Notes: generated from the letters alone by a model not told the origin. 64,000 nucleotides of DNA from Bombardia bombarda (GCA_030512295.1 JAULSR010000001.1:5541001-5605000); one strand, 5' to 3'; positions 35,215-48,200 are shown, counted from the first letter of the stretch. A program made the numbers and translations.

Positions 35215-37257
35215 CTACTGAACCTTCTTGCATAGCCTCGTCTCCCACTCAATCTGTTCCCAGTTCTCCGTTCCCGGCGTTGAAACAGCATAAAAGACAC
35301 CAGCAGGGTCCCACTTTTGCCTGAGCTTCAACAGAGCCGGGTAGTTGGTTCCCCAGAAGGCCTGTTGCCAGTTGGGTTGGTGCGGATCAGCCTACCCATT
35401 ACACATTAGCACTCTAGTCAAGCCAAAAACCTACCTCAAAAGGAAAGACGGAAAAGGCTCACCTCATTAATATACGCAGCCCCATTCGGCGCAGCCGCCC
35501 TCAACCCGGCATCCACCACATACGTCAGCTTCTGCTGGGCAGCCGCCTTCATCGAGAGCGGCGCGTTCCCAGAGACAATAACAACAGTAATAATCTTTTC
35601 GCTCACTTGCCGGAGCTTTGGGTTGACCGACGTGTTATTCCACTCGCTTGCGGGCACGCCCTGGCCAGCGTTCCACATGTGTCCTACAAGGATGGCGCCG
35701 TTGTTGGCAGCATTCCGCAGGGCGCTAACGATGCCGGCGTTGTTGTTCGCCACGTCTGCCTTGCCCATGGTCCAGCCGCCCGTCAATGCCGAGTTGCCAG
35801 CCATCTCGCCCTCGAACATATCAAAGTACAGGTCGTAGTAGGTGCTGTATGTCTTGGTAGTGGTGTCATACATAAGTCCCATCGCGTCGAGGTCATCGAA
35901 GAGCGGCTTTAGAATGGCCTGGAGCTGTGCAACGTTCTTGCCAATGGCCAGGAACGGCTGTACGTGCAGGCTCGTTGTTCCGACTTCATAGTACACGTAG
36001 AGCCCCTTTTCAGTGAAGTAATTGCTGTAACCATGGAAGGCGGTGAAGGCCTGCCAGAAGAGCGTGGAGTTAGTCGTGTGGGCTGTGTTGATATTGAGAG
36101 TGGTCCCTGTGCTGGGGACGTCGTCAAATGTCTTGTACGAAGCCGATACAATGACAGCGAAGGCCGCTGGTCCGCCGCCACGCAGGGCCCAAAACAGGTC
36201 CGAATTGGTGTTGGCATTGGTCGTTAGCAGTTGGCCGTCGGCGGTAATGACCTCGAACTCGAGTGCCGTGTCGGCCAGGAATCCCTTTAGTGTCGTCCAC
36301 GGGCCGTGGCCACCTCCCTGCGGCAAACCGCCAGCAACACCAACTGTCTGGTTTTATAGAGTTAGCTCTCGGTCCATAGGCAATGGCGATCTATCGTCCA
36401 AACTCACTGCACACTCTCCAGTGATCATAATCTTGGGCGGGGTAAGAGCATGGGCCTTGTTCAGGGCCGTGATCGCCTGAACACCAGCGCCCACTGTGAT
36501 GGCAGATCCGGAATATCCCCGGCACCAGTCCACTTATTGGTGAACGAGACATCTTGAAAGCTGTGTGTGTTGATGACAAGGGCACCCCATCCCACGCTGC
36601 GTCCCAAAAAGTCGTGGCCCGTGTTGCGGATGATCAGGCGCAAGTTGTTGTCCCTGGCAAAGTTGATACCAGCTTGGATGTGGCCAGTTGTTTTGGCCAT
36701 GATGACCAGGACGGGATAATGCCCCAGAGTGCATGTGTCGGTACGGCTTGTCGTGGGACGGCAAGTATCGTTGGTGAAGTAGCTCCATAGACCAGCAATA
36801 GGCAGATCGATCCTTTTACACGCCGGAAATCAGCACATCATCTTTTTATCAAGGCCAAAGTCCAATCTTTGGACCAACATAATGAACCAACTTACTGGAA
36901 CTGCTCACTAGGGAAACCGGCGGTCACGCTCGTACACTGGGCGGCATTGTACGTGCTAACATTGCCCAATGGCCCCTGGAACGTGTTGTAGCATGGCGCG
37001 CCGGGAGGGGTCGTAACGCGTAGGTTTCCTCCAACTGTCGAGTTTAGTTGCGACCATTGCGAGGTGTTTGGCCAGCAGGCATCGCCGGCATAGCACTTGC
37101 ACGCGTAGTTGGACCCGTTCCACTTGCGGTACGTCCACTTTTGCGGAGGTGAAGGAGGTGAATTGGCTAAGGTATCTGTATCTGTCTGGGCGCTGGCTGT
37201 CAAATGTTGGGTGAGAAGCAGGGCAGCTGTTAACAAGCTGGAGATGAGGCTCTTCAT
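35215..37257 (-). CDS. secreted FAD-binding (BBE-type, AA7-like) oxidase with one frame break
   Basis: The start at 37257 gives a signal peptide (MKSLISSLLTAALLLTQHLT). Then come KCYAGDACWPNTSQWSQL, the Cys-rich start of BBE-type oxidases, the FAD PP-loop region NLRLIIRNTGHDFLGRS, GVAGGLPQGGGHGPW, and a C-terminal BBE domain (WQQAFWGTNYPALLKLRQKW, then DPAGVFYAV). His in NTGHD is the usual covalent flavin site. Introns lie near 36835-36895, 36345-36405 and 35395-35465. At 36517-36520 (CCCC on the plus strand) the frame must shift by one base to pass from WTGAG to YSGSAITVGAGVQA, so one G is missing relative to the family. About 600 residues when read through. Family members oxidise oligosaccharides, sugars or alkaloids with H2O2 release, and the gene neighbours favour an oligosaccharide substrate. 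Confidence 0.85.
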
Positions 37258-38417
37258 GGTGATGGTGACCGAATACCGATCCAAGAGCAAACCGCAGAGG
37301 CAGAACAAGGTAGGACTACCCGGGCCATACCAATCCATGGGACAGGCGTGTCTTGAATATTAATAAAGTCAGCAAAGAGGCAGACGATGCGACCCCCCTC
37401 GACTCGAGCGGAGCGGGCCTCGTGGATCGTTCCCTCCAACTCGTTCCGGGGTACTCCTAGCAAAGCGTGCTGGGTGTGTGTACGAAACGATGCGACGCAG
37501 CGTCATGGCAAGAATGCAAAGGGCATTTTAAATAAATTGTGCCGTTGAGCCTTTCCGGGAGAAGTGGCCGAGCCCGATGCATCAGCCAGAACCCAGAGAG
37601 ACGAACCGCCCAGGTCGGCAATCTTATGCATCCATGCTTTGCGGGGAGCGATTGGGGGCTGGCACTGGGTGCTGGGCTAGCAACACCATGTTACCCAAGG
37701 TGAGCCTAGTGATAACAGCTTGCTTCAAGTAAGAAAAGAGAGGCACGGACGGCATTCAGCCGTTTTCTCTCCAGGCTCTGAAGGCTGCATCTGACAACAG
37801 AATTTGTAAGGCGACCTCGCTCGCGCAGACTTTCTCAGTCCAGTTGGCTGCAGTTGATGGCGAATCTTACTGGAGAACCAGCTATTGTCTGGAGGAAGTA
37901 ACGCAAGTCAATGCAACGTGGAGGGGAGATGACTCCCTAAAACGGTGGGTGATTGGTCCAAGCCTCGGTCGACGATCCGAGGGTGGGTGTGTTGCGCCGC
38001 CATGTGGGCGACATGATGGAGGTTTTCTGGTTTGGCCTCCATCGCCTCCTGGCGTCTGCGCGTGCTACCGTGTAAGAAAGCTAGGGGAAGCGATTCCATC
38101 ACGCGTTGATGGGCCGACCGATGGAGATGGATGGTAGTATGTACCAACCAGGGGCCCCCCCTACAGAGCGCTATGGAGCGAGATTAGCGGGGAATAAAGT
38201 GCGGGGTAATCTTGCATTATCCTTGCCTTCTGATCCACCCATCGCTCCAGGGCACAATCGATCGGACAAACACCCCTGAATTGCTGGGGCATTTTGACCA
38301 CGATATCCTTTCTGGCTTGGAGGTTAAGGGCGGGAAAGGGCGGGTGGTTGAAAGAAAGAGCTCAGGCCGCCTGTTACCAACCAGGAAAGTTGAATATCGG
38401 TGCAGAAATCCCCATGA
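37258..38417. other. intergenic region
   Basis: Promoter region of the BBE oxidase and 3' flank of the MFS gene. No gene seen. Confidence 0.5.
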
Positions 38418-40179
38418 TCAATATCGATACCCAAATCCCGGCGTCTTCCAGTCTGTCGTGTCTTCGTAGTCTTGAAACCATATTAACTCATCCTCGTTCA
38501 CAATATGGGTCCCGTTTTGCGCCACAGCTTCGCGTGGACGTTGCTCGCGTACCCGTCGCGCGTTCACCCGTCGCAGATAAGAGATCAGACCCATGGATAT
38601 GGCAGCGACCAGTGAATAGCATATGATGATGCCACCGAATGCCGTATGGTATGTTGGTGCCTCGCTGGTCCTGAAGAGTTGGGGCCCTATAATGTTACCT
38701 GCGCAGTACATCAGGAAGCACAGCGCGGTTGCCGTCATCTTTTTTGTCACGCCGCGATAGTTGACCTGCACGAGCGACAGAACAAGCGGCATGGTGGCTG
38801 GCCCAGTCGAGAGCAGGAAATATCCGAAAAGTTGGGCGCCCTTCGACGTCCTTTCGCGTGCATATATGATGGCGCTGCCCACGACGCATGGCAATACGAC
38901 TGCAATAAGCAGCAAGCAGTTGATGTTGCGATGGCGGCTGGCTAGGTAGCCCGTCCCCATGATGACACCTCCGCAGATGAGCGAGTACGGAATGTTGATC
39001 AGGGTTGACTGGAGATCTGTGAAACCAAAAGACGTGATGACGAGGTGGGCAAAGTTCTGGGTGCCCCCGTTGGGGATCTGGGTCAAGATCTGGAGACCCA
39101 GGATAAACCACGTCTTAGGATCGATCAGGCATTCCCAAGTCTGGTCCCAGTGCCAACTTGTCTTCTCGGTGCGACCGGTTCCCGCGGCGACAACCCTGTC
39201 CCCTGCATGCTGGCGCTCCTCCACCGTGAGAAACTTGGCTGACGAGATGGAGTCAGGGAGGAGCCATAACAAGACAAAGGCCCAGAGGAAGGTGCATAGT
39301 CCCAGGAGGATAAACATCCACCGCCATGGCGCGATGCTGTCGCGTATCTGGCCGATGGCAAAGCCCAGCAGACCGGCAGCCAGGCCACCTACCGAGTTGC
39401 CAGAAAGACAGATGCCAATCCGGGTAGGGATCTCGTCTCTCGTATACCAAGTGGACATGATGAACATGAGCGCGGGTAGGATAGTAGCTTCGGCAACGCC
39501 CAGAAGAAAACGCATGGTCAACAGGCCGCCATAGTTGGTGCATGCACCGGTCAGAGCCACGACAAGGCCCCAGAAAACGGTGTTAGCCGTAAGGTACTTG
39601 GCAACTGGCAAACGTGAAATGAGGAACGTGGTCGGATATGCCCAGACGAAGTAGCCAAAGTAGAAGATGGACGAGACCCAGCTATATTCCTGTCCTTTAA
39701 GACCCTGAGTTTTAAGACATCCGTAAGCGAAAGGGAGAGGAGATGGGAGGATGAAAGACGAAGCTGTTACTCACCGTGTCATGCTGCAATCCAAACACAG
39801 ACGCGACGGACAGAATCGTCTTATCCATAAAGTTAAGCATACATGTGATGAAAAGAAGTGGAAGAAGCCTTCTATCAATTTTACGCAGGACCTGCCGCGC
39901 CATTAAGTCCCTTTTTCCAACCTCATCCTCTTCATCATCAAGATCGGAGCCTGTATCTCGCTGGGCTTGGTCTGTCTCCGCCGAGATATCTGTGCTGCTG
40001 AGTATCGACCAGCCAGTTCTTGTGTGAGTGAATGGCGACCACGGCAACTTGTGTCGTTGAAATGCTGGAAAGCTATTGTAAGAGTTTGTCATCTTGTGCT
40101 TTGTTTTTGCGTCACCCGAGCGCGTCTTGTGCGTCTCGAACTGCAATTTGCTTGGTTGAATGGAAGTCACGATCGTCAT
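38418..40179 (-). CDS. MFS transporter, ACS/allantoate-permease (Dal5-like) family
   Basis: Two exons join at LQHDT|GLKGQEYSWVSS, a conserved boundary in this family, giving about 565 residues. The long hydrophilic N-terminus ends in LRKIDRRLLPLLFITCMLNF then MDKTILSVASVFG, which is helix 1 of the anion:cation symporter family. Later segments include GYFVWAYPTTFLISRLPVAK, RFLLGVAEATILPALMFIMS, WYTRDEIPTRIGI, PDSISSAKFLTVEER, CAGNIIGPQLFR and the closing WKTPGFGYRY, all diagnostic. An upstream in-frame ATG at 40311 exists but adds a low-complexity Arg-rich stretch, so 40179 is preferred. It imports small organic anions (allantoate, vitamins, sugar acids) with protons. Next to an oligosaccharide oxidase and mannosidase it may take up aldonic acids or similar products, which is inference. 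Confidence 0.87.
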
Positions 40180-40999
40180 GAGCTTCTGCTTATCTGCCTG
40201 GGTTGATGGCTTATCTGCCTGTGGGAGAGGGGAGTTAAGGAAAGAGTGGGTCCTTCGGTGGGTCCCTCGGGTATCTGGTGAACCCCTAAAAATGCACCTA
40301 GCATTACACAATCGATCTAGAACTACGAACTACCGTTATGTAGGGTACGTCAAAGTCAAAGAGACAATAAAGTACTGAGATGTATAGGTACGTATTCAGA
40401 GTTTCCGGATGGACTAGCTAGAATACCTACTCATAGTATCATTAATAGGCAGGCAGTTGCCAATTGCCTATTCTAAAACGAGACCATCAGATGCCAGGGG
40501 AGAACAGGTCAGGGATTCAGTCACGGACATTTGCAACGATATCCAAGGTCCCTTCGCTCTTGAGGAAAACTCTCCAACACCAAACACGACCTGGTCACAA
40601 ATGGCGATGCAATTCGGTCTACGGCAACCGGCAGTGATGATCGGGTCCTGCTGAAAGTAGAAAATATGGGCGGGCTGCAGCAGGGTTGCACCTTCCCGCA
40701 CCCTTTACCAACTCTCCAATTGGCTAAAGGAGGAAGCTTTTCCGGTTGACGAAACGGAAGCCGTCCAATAAATTAATTGTACTTCCAGGAAAGAGATCCA
40801 CCATGAGAGAGATTAGTACGTCAAATGAACCAAAGGGTCGGGGATCGGGGATCGGTGACCGGATGGATGCCGCCTCTCCCTCCCTCTACCAAACATCAAC
40901 CAACCTAAGTACTTGCGATGGTGGCAGACTCCAGTCCCCGCAGCTTTTCTCGACCAGTTGAGTTCATTTGCCCTCTTGCCGCGGTTCAGGTTCAGCATC
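40180..40999. promoter_or_regulatory. divergent intergenic region, MFS transporter and beta-mannosidase
   Basis: An 820-bp gap separates the divergent starts of the Dal5-like transporter (-) and beta-mannosidase (+), so the two may share control elements. I cannot name a specific binding site with confidence. Confidence 0.4.
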
Positions 41000-43900
41000 A
41001 TGAGGTGCTTTGGTCCCCTCGCTCGGTCGCTCGCCGTCATCCTCTGTGGGATCCATCTCTACGCATCAGTCGTCACAGGTTCGGTGATCGACCTGTCCTC
41101 GCAGAAATGGGTGCTATCCAACTCGGACCTCAACATTTCGGTGCGCGGAAAGGTGCCTTCTCACGTGCATCTTGACCTGTTCGAGCAACAAGTCATTGCC
41201 GACCCGTACGTGCACAGCGTGTCTGCCGGGGGAGAAAATGGCTGATTCCGCGACACACACATAGCTACTATGGACTCAACGACTTCAACCTGCGTTGGAT
41301 TGGATGGACTGACTGGAACTATGCAGCCACAATTATTGGCCTGTAAGAAAACTCGGCTTTTAAACTTCACATTATACAGCACAGCGAGCGCTATTCTGAC
41401 TATGAACACAGCCAGCGAAGCCCCACGACAAAGACCTTTCTCCAGTTCAATGGCCTGGATACTTTTGCCCATGTCTCATTCTGCGGGCAACGTGTCGCCT
41501 ACACCGACAACCAGTTCCGACAGTACGTCTTTGACATTACTGCCATTCTCGCTGCTTGCAACGGGCCGCACGAGCTCAACATCCTCTTCCCAAGTGTGCC
41601 TGTGACTGCGGCGACAATCGCAAATCAGCCAGGCCAGGAAATATGGCCGCCCCGGGTGCAGATCCTGTTTGAGTTCTCAAATCGCCATTTTGTACGCAAG
41701 GAGCAGTCTGACTTTGGCTGGGACTGGGGCCCCGGATTTGTACCTACCGGAATCTGGCAGAAAGCATGGGTCGTCCAGCTCGAGCTTCTGGAAGTCCATG
41801 TCCGCAATACCTTGCTGGATATCTACCGCGTGGGACAGCTTCCAAATCTCCCGCCAGACCAGACCCAGAACTGGGTGCTTAATGCCAGCATCGATGCGGT
41901 CGGCATTTTCCCGTTCAACTCCATCATGAAGTACAAGATTGTGGATGCCAAGACAAAACAAACAGTGAGCTTTGGCTTGCTGTCCAATGTCACGAATGCG
42001 GGTGATGTCATCACTGGGACCACTGTGCTCAGTGGATCTGCGTACAAGCTCTGGTGGCCATCGGGACTTGGCGAACAGAGCCTATACTATATCACTATTG
42101 ACGTTGTTACCCCCTGGGGCCAACTGGTAGCATCGGTGACGAAGAGAACCGGCTTCCGGACTATTGTGCTTGACATGGGGGTGGTGACTGCCGAAGAGTT
42201 GGCGAAGGGCATTGCACCCGGAAACCACTGTAAGATATGTTTGCTGAACCAAGCACATGGCTTCAATTATTAATGGCACACTTTTGCAGGGCACTTTGAG
42301 ATCAATGGCCATCCTTTTTATGCGAAAGGGAGCAACTTCATTCCCCCAGACGCGTTTTGGCCGCGGGTCACACCTGCCAAGATTCGACAGTTACTTGCAG
42401 CTGCGGTTGCAGGCAACCAGAACATGCTCAGGGTCTGGGCTTCTGGCGCCTATTCGCCCGACTTTATGTATGACATCGCTGACGAATTGGGCATTCTTCT
42501 CTGGAGTGAGTTTGAGTTTGGTGATGCACTATATCCAGTGGCACCTGCTTTTCTGGAGAACTGCAGGCTGGAAGCCAACTACCAGGTCCGCCGCGTCAAC
42601 CACCATCCCTCCCTGGCAATATGGGCTGGAGGCAACGAGCTCGAAAATCTGGAGCTGTACTTGGTGAACCTCACTGCACCATATCTATATGAACGGTTCA
42701 AGGGTGAGTACGAAACTCTCTTCCTCAAGACGCTCCTCCCGGCTGTATTTGGAAACAGCCACAGCATCACCTACATGCCCAGCTCCACCAACAACGGCTA
42801 CATCTCCATCAACTTCAGCAACCCGATCCCCATCGTCGAGCGATACCAGAACCTGGAGCCCGGATCCATATACGGCAACACAGACTACTACAACTACAGA
42901 GCCGACCTAGCCTTCAACATCAGCAACTACCACGTCGGGCGCTTCTCCAACGAGTTCGGCTTCCACAGCATGCCCAGCATCAACTCGTGGCGCAACGTCC
43001 TCCCCGACGACGAGCTCTACTTCAACAGCAGCACCATCATGCTTCGCAACCACCACTACCCTGCCGGCGGCCTCAACACGTCAAACTACTACAACTCGTC
43101 CCTCGGCATGGGCGAGATGACCATGGCAGTGCAGCGCTACCTGCCCATCCCCAACAAGGCCGACCCCGTCGCCAACTTCTCGTCCTGGATCCTCGCCACG
43201 CAAATCTTCCAGGCCGACTTCTACAAGAGCCAGATCCAGTTCTACCGCGCCGGCAGCGGGCTGCGCAACCGCCAGCTCGGCTGCCTCTACTGGCAGCTCG
43301 AGGACATCTGGCAGGCGCCCACGTGGGCCGGCATCGAGTACGAGGGCCGCTGGAAGGTGCTGCACAACGTCGCCAAGGACATGTACCAGCCGGTGATTGT
43401 CGCGCCGCAGTGGGACGTGACGAGCGGCCTGCTGAAGCTATATGTCGTGAGCGATTTGTGGAGTGAGGTGGCGGGGAGTGTGACGCTGACGTGGGTTGAT
43501 TGGGCGGGCAATGTGCTGGGGATACCGACGACCGGCGGCGGCGGCGGAGGGTTGAATGGGACGGTGCAGCCGAGTTCAGGGGCGCAGACGTTGCCGTTTG
43601 CGATTGGCGCGTTGAATAGCACGCTGGTGGCGACGTTGGATGTCAAGTCGCTGTTTTCGGCGCCGGGTTCTAAGACGGCATGGTCGAATAGTAGCAGTGT
43701 GGATGCGGCGGCGAGAAATGCTAGTAACGCATTGTTTGTCGCGACGCTGAAGGCGACTGGGACACCGGTCAACACGGAGGCTACTAGGACGTATACGCAT
43801 ACAAACTTTTTCACGCCCACGCCGCTGGGCAAGGCGGCGCTGGTGGACCCGGGGCTGAGCGTTAGGTATGATGTGTTCAGCGACCAGTTTGTTGTGGTGG

Positions 43901-44096
43901 CGCGCAAGGGGTCAGTATGTGGACGTGGCTGAGCGCGCATGTGGATGATGATGTGGTGGTTAATTTCGACGACAACGGGTTCTTGATGATGAAGGGTGAG
44001 GTGCGGAGGGTGGGTTACCATGTGCTAGGGGAGGAGGTTAGGGGGTGGCGAGGGAGGGTGACGGTGGGGAGTGTGTGGGATAGTACACTTCCGTGA
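41000..44096 (+). CDS. secreted GH2 beta-mannosidase, C-terminal frame break
   Basis: The start at 41000 gives a signal peptide (MRCFGPLARSLAVILCGIHL). Introns (about 41208-41263, 41342-41411, 42230-42290) restore DPYYGLNDFNLRWIGWTDWN, IIGLQRSP and NHWHFEINGHPFYAKGSNFI. FGWDWGPGFVPTGIW, NMLRVWASGAYSPDFMYDIA, ELGILLWSEFEFGDALYP, WAGGNELENLELY (acid/base Glu) and VGRFSNEFGFHSMPS (nucleophile Glu) are classic fungal GH2 mannosidase motifs. The uncorrected frame stops at 43932. The family C-terminus (WTWLSAHVDDD, FDDNGFLMMKGEVRRVGYHV) continues in another frame to 44096, so one G is missing from GGGG at 43908-43911. Read through, the protein is about 990 residues. It removes terminal beta-mannose from manno-oligosaccharides. 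Confidence 0.88.
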
Positions 44097-44703
44097 TTTG
44101 TATATGTTGGGTGGGTTAGTTGGATATGATGCGAGTGGTGATATAAGGAAGGATTGTTTATATATGAAGATGTTTGTTTCATGCATACCGATTTATTGAT
44201 GAATGGTGTCTGTCTTGGTGAATAAATAAGCCCCTAAAGAAGAATTGTGGGTACCCAGACTACCAAATAGAAGACAGTCAACGTTACGATGGAATTTCAA
44301 AGGGGTATGCGGAATTACAGAGAAGATAGACATCGAGGTAATGCGTTTCACGAAGCAAAAGTATAAAAGGAAAGAAGAAGAAAAGCAAAAATACATACAA
44401 CACCAGGGATTCGCTGGTCGTCACCGACCCAACTACTAGTCCGGCCCTCACTTGCTTATATAGGGCAGAGCGGACGGGATGCCGAGTTTTCAAGTGGGTA
44501 TGGTCGTATGTAGCAGATATAATTCTCCCGTCTGTTTATGAAGAGAGAGTCCCATGTCTAATCCTACTGTGGCCTCCCCTACCTCACCCTCAAGTTGAAA
44601 CATTGAAACAACCGTTTATTCTCAGCACACACAACCAACCCATAGGTAGTACAATCAGGTGCTCCTTAACACGACCAGCTCCACTTCAGTCCCTGTTCAA
44701 AAG
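44097..44703. other. intergenic region between convergent genes
   Basis: 3' flanks of the mannosidase and the MFS gene. No gene seen. Confidence 0.5.
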
Positions 44704-46843
44704 TCATTTAAATTCTATCTTTGACCCTGAAGCCGCCGACCGCTTCGCAGTCCACTGCCTCGCCCTCTTTCCATAGAGAAACATGGGAAGAGTGGTCGTC
44801 AACAAGACGGACTGGATCACTCCAATCCAGATAAACACCGTCTTGGGGCCATCGCTCTGCACCCAGCCGGTGATGAACAGACTGAAGACCATGCCGTGCA
44901 GGATGTTCTTGCTAAAGTTGAGCGTCACGAGCGCCTCGCCGGCAAACTGTCGGTAGCTGTCGAGGCAAAACGTGATGGCTGTTGTCGAGCCCCTTTTTTT
45001 TTTTTGTTGTTTTCCTCTCAGTTAGCATGTTTTGAGCAGGGGTCATCAGAAAAATCTCCCCTCACAAGGACAAACAGACAAACAAACAAACATAATCACA
45101 CACACACTTACAACGAGCACCCAAACGAAACAACCCCAAAAAACACCGTCGGCACAATCCACCCATCCCCTACCCGACACTCCACCCAAACCCCATCAGC
45201 CCAGCCACCGTCGCGATCAGGACAGGCAGCATCATGACGAGCCTGAACTCGGGCTCGTACACGCCCTTGTTGTGTCTTGCCATGGCGCGCACGACGAGGT
45301 CTGACGCGCGCCCCGCGACGGCTGTCCCCAAGACGCCCCCGATGAAGGGCGCGATGTAGACGAGGCCGGTGGCGAAGGCGGAGAAGCGGTAGGGGACGTG
45401 GACGGGGAGCGGTAGATGATGGCGATGGACTCGGAGATGATGACGAGCCAGCCGATGGAGCAGGCGTAGATGGCGGCCGAGTAGAGGATTGCGGGTGGGA
45501 TAGGAGGAGGAGGGGAGGAGAGCTATTTTGAAGAAGGTTTGGGGGAAGAGGGGGAGAGGAGGCGGCCGCTGTAGGGCGGAGGAGGGAGGTGAAAGGGTTG
45601 GGGGAGTGGTTTGTTTGTGGTGGGTGTAGGGGTTTGTGCTGGGGGGCGGAGATGGTTGGGGGCCTTTTCGGGGTCGTCGGTGGTGTTGTTGTTGTCGTTA
45701 TTGTTGGTGTGTGTTGTGTGTGTTGGTGATGAAGATGATGTTTCGCCTTCTTCTTGACTCTTCTCTCTCTTTTCTTTTCCTTCTTGCGAGCTTGGTCCCT
45801 GTGGCTGGACCGAGTCTGGCGCGTCGTTCTTCAGCGGTGGAGTTCTGTCCCAGAATGTCTCTGACACAAAGAGAAACAGCAATACGCCACATAGCGACAC
45901 CACCATCAAGACCACCCTATTGCGTGGGATGACTTTGTTAGCTTGTTAACGTCCAAATATCGGGTGCCTACGTTGTAGGTATATCAGCGGCGATAAACTC
46001 ACCAAAACACCCACCGCCACCCCAGCCGCTCGATAACCGCCGCACTCACCAACGGCACCAGATTCTTGCCCCCTAGCAACATCAACCCATACAACCCAAT
46101 CCTAAACGCCCTCTCATGCAGGAAAAACATCTCGGAAATACTCGCGCTCGGCAGCGCCTCCACAGGACTCACCGCCACGCCCTGCACCACTCTCGCCAGC
46201 AGCAACGACACAAAGTCAGGGCTCTCGGCACACCACACCGAGGCAGCGAGGAACAGCACCACGCTCGCCAGGTAGACGGGCCGCTTGCCGTATATGATGG
46301 CCGTCGGGCTCACGACGACGCAGCCGAGTCCTAGCCCGAGCATGAACATGCCCGTCGTGAGCGCCACCCGCTTGACGGGGACGCCGTAGTCGGCCGCGAT
46401 GTCGGTGAAGCCCGCGGCGAGGAGCGGCGTCATGCCGCCGCCGACCATGCAGTATATGCCCAGGGCCGCGAGGGCCGCGTCGCGGCGCCAGCGGGGCCAG
46501 TTGAGGGGGTCGTTGGGCGAGTCGTCGGGCTGGGGGGAGAGGATGATGGATCCGTCGGGGGTCGTTTTGGTGGTGGACGGTGTTGGAGTTTCTGGCTGGT
46601 TGGGTTCCGCGAGGAGGAGGATGGATCCTTATGTGGGTAGCAGTGGTTAGTTGTTGTGTGAAATATGTGAAAGATTCCGGATCCCAACTGTATAATACCA
46701 GGCACCCATATCGTGTCGGACGGATTCAGTACACCAAAGCTCCATCGTGGCACTATTTCCATCTCGGCCGTGTTCTGTGTGGATTTTTCTGCAGGCTCAG
46801 TCTGTTCCTCGACAGTATCCGATTGATCATTGGATGTAGACAT
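44704..46843 (-). CDS. MFS transporter (DHA1/polyamine-transporter type) with several frame breaks
   Basis: The start at 46843 (MSTSNDQSDTVEEQ) leads by splicing to DSPNDPLNWPRWRRDAALA and CMVGGGMTPLLAAGFTDIA. Helices follow with GLGLGCVVVSPTAIIYGKRP, ARVVQGVAVSPVEALPS and FLHERAFRIGLYGL, and GWRWVFW then VVLMVVSLCGVLLFLFVSET. The central loop is unusually long and low in complexity (Thr/Asn/His/Pro-rich, about 80 residues). The second half (PAILYSAAIYACSIGWLVII, YRFSAFATGLVYIAPFIGGV, FGVVSFGCSL, ITFCLDSYRQFAGEALVTLN) is all present but spread over frames. One-base breaks fall at 45173-45175 and 45404-45407, and two compensating ones around 45511-45545 flank an in-frame TAG (45523-45525). Either a decaying pseudogene or a stretch of homopolymer miscalls; the family assignment is firm. 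Confidence 0.72.
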
Positions 46844-48160
46844 TGGCTCGCCAGTATTTGATGAACGTGCGGACCAAAAAAGTCTTTTCTCCCGCGTGAT
46901 GGAAAGTGATTGAAGGCCTGTCTCTCACGAAATCCCAGAGAACGGCCGTTATGAGGTGATATCTTAGATATCTGAGAACAAATATTGTAAAAGTACATGA
47001 TCAGTTCTTGCCTCTTGCCACAGATGACCCCCAGCTTGCATTTCATTCCGTACGATCCCGAAGTCAAAACTTATCAGGCTTCTGTTGAAAGACTTGCATT
47101 AGCTTGCTCGGCATTCGGAATCTTGTTGATATGTCCCACGAAATGTTTTAACTTGTTGTTTGCAATAATTGTCTTTTCACAACAGTCTTTCAATCTCTTA
47201 CAATGATATCGCATGCCTGTTCCCGGAAGCTGGCTTGAACGACTTGAATCTGAAAAAAAACGTGTTCCGGTTTCTTCATCTTGTAGTAGAGTTCATCTGA
47301 TGTTGGTGACGACGGAAATGGTTCGATGACAAGTTGAATAAGGTTTGCTAAACCTCGGCGAGCGAGCTTCAAGGACGCCCGACATCTCGGTGGCGGCTGC
47401 ACGCATTAGCGCACCGCCCATGGCATATACATGACGTGATCTTTTCAACTCCTACGAAAGAAAGTCGCGAACTTCACCTCATCGCGTTATGACTAATTCA
47501 AGCATAAATGATGTTATTCTAGTTAACCCCTTTTTCTTTTTGACACAGTGGACTTGACCGCATGGGCCATTTGTTACAGCATCTCCACTGTTGTAAACAA
47601 AACCCCTGAGATACAATCTGACAAAATCTTTATGCCCATATCCATAATCATTCTCAACTGCCGATAACAGGCCAAGCTCAGCTGAAACTCAATGGAACAC
47701 AGCAATGCGCTAGTTCTAGCTGATAAAAGCGCTGCATGGTCCATTTGCCGAGTTTGACGGATTTGGCAGCAACAGACGAGAAATCGCGCTATGTTCCTAT
47801 CTGGGTATGGCGGCTGTTCCCCTGTGCTTTTCGCCTCATGAACATGCAGAATATGGGAGATAAGGTATCCTGCAAGCCACATTCCTTCACCACGTATTCG
47901 AACAAAAGGACGAATAATGAATCATCGATTTGAAATGTGTTGACTGTACGAAGGTTGGGACCAAGTACCTACCCCTGTCAAAGTCCATCGCCTCACGTAA
48001 GACGGTGAAATCCTGATTGCCATGTTTAACCAAGCTATGCCATCACGAAGTTGACCGCTATGAAGCTAGTACATGTAGTAGGTATTCAGCAGCCTCTCCT
48101 TATATGTACGCAACCCATAACAGTTTTCCGACCCCGACACACTGTCTTACCTAATTCGAT

Positions 48161-48200
48161 AATTTTGACTAGGAATTTTGACTAGGAATTTTGACTAGGA
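48161..48200. repeat. 15-bp tandem triplication (TTTTGACTAGGAATT-type unit)
   Basis: Two full copies and most of a third, all identical, so recent. Confidence 0.85.
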
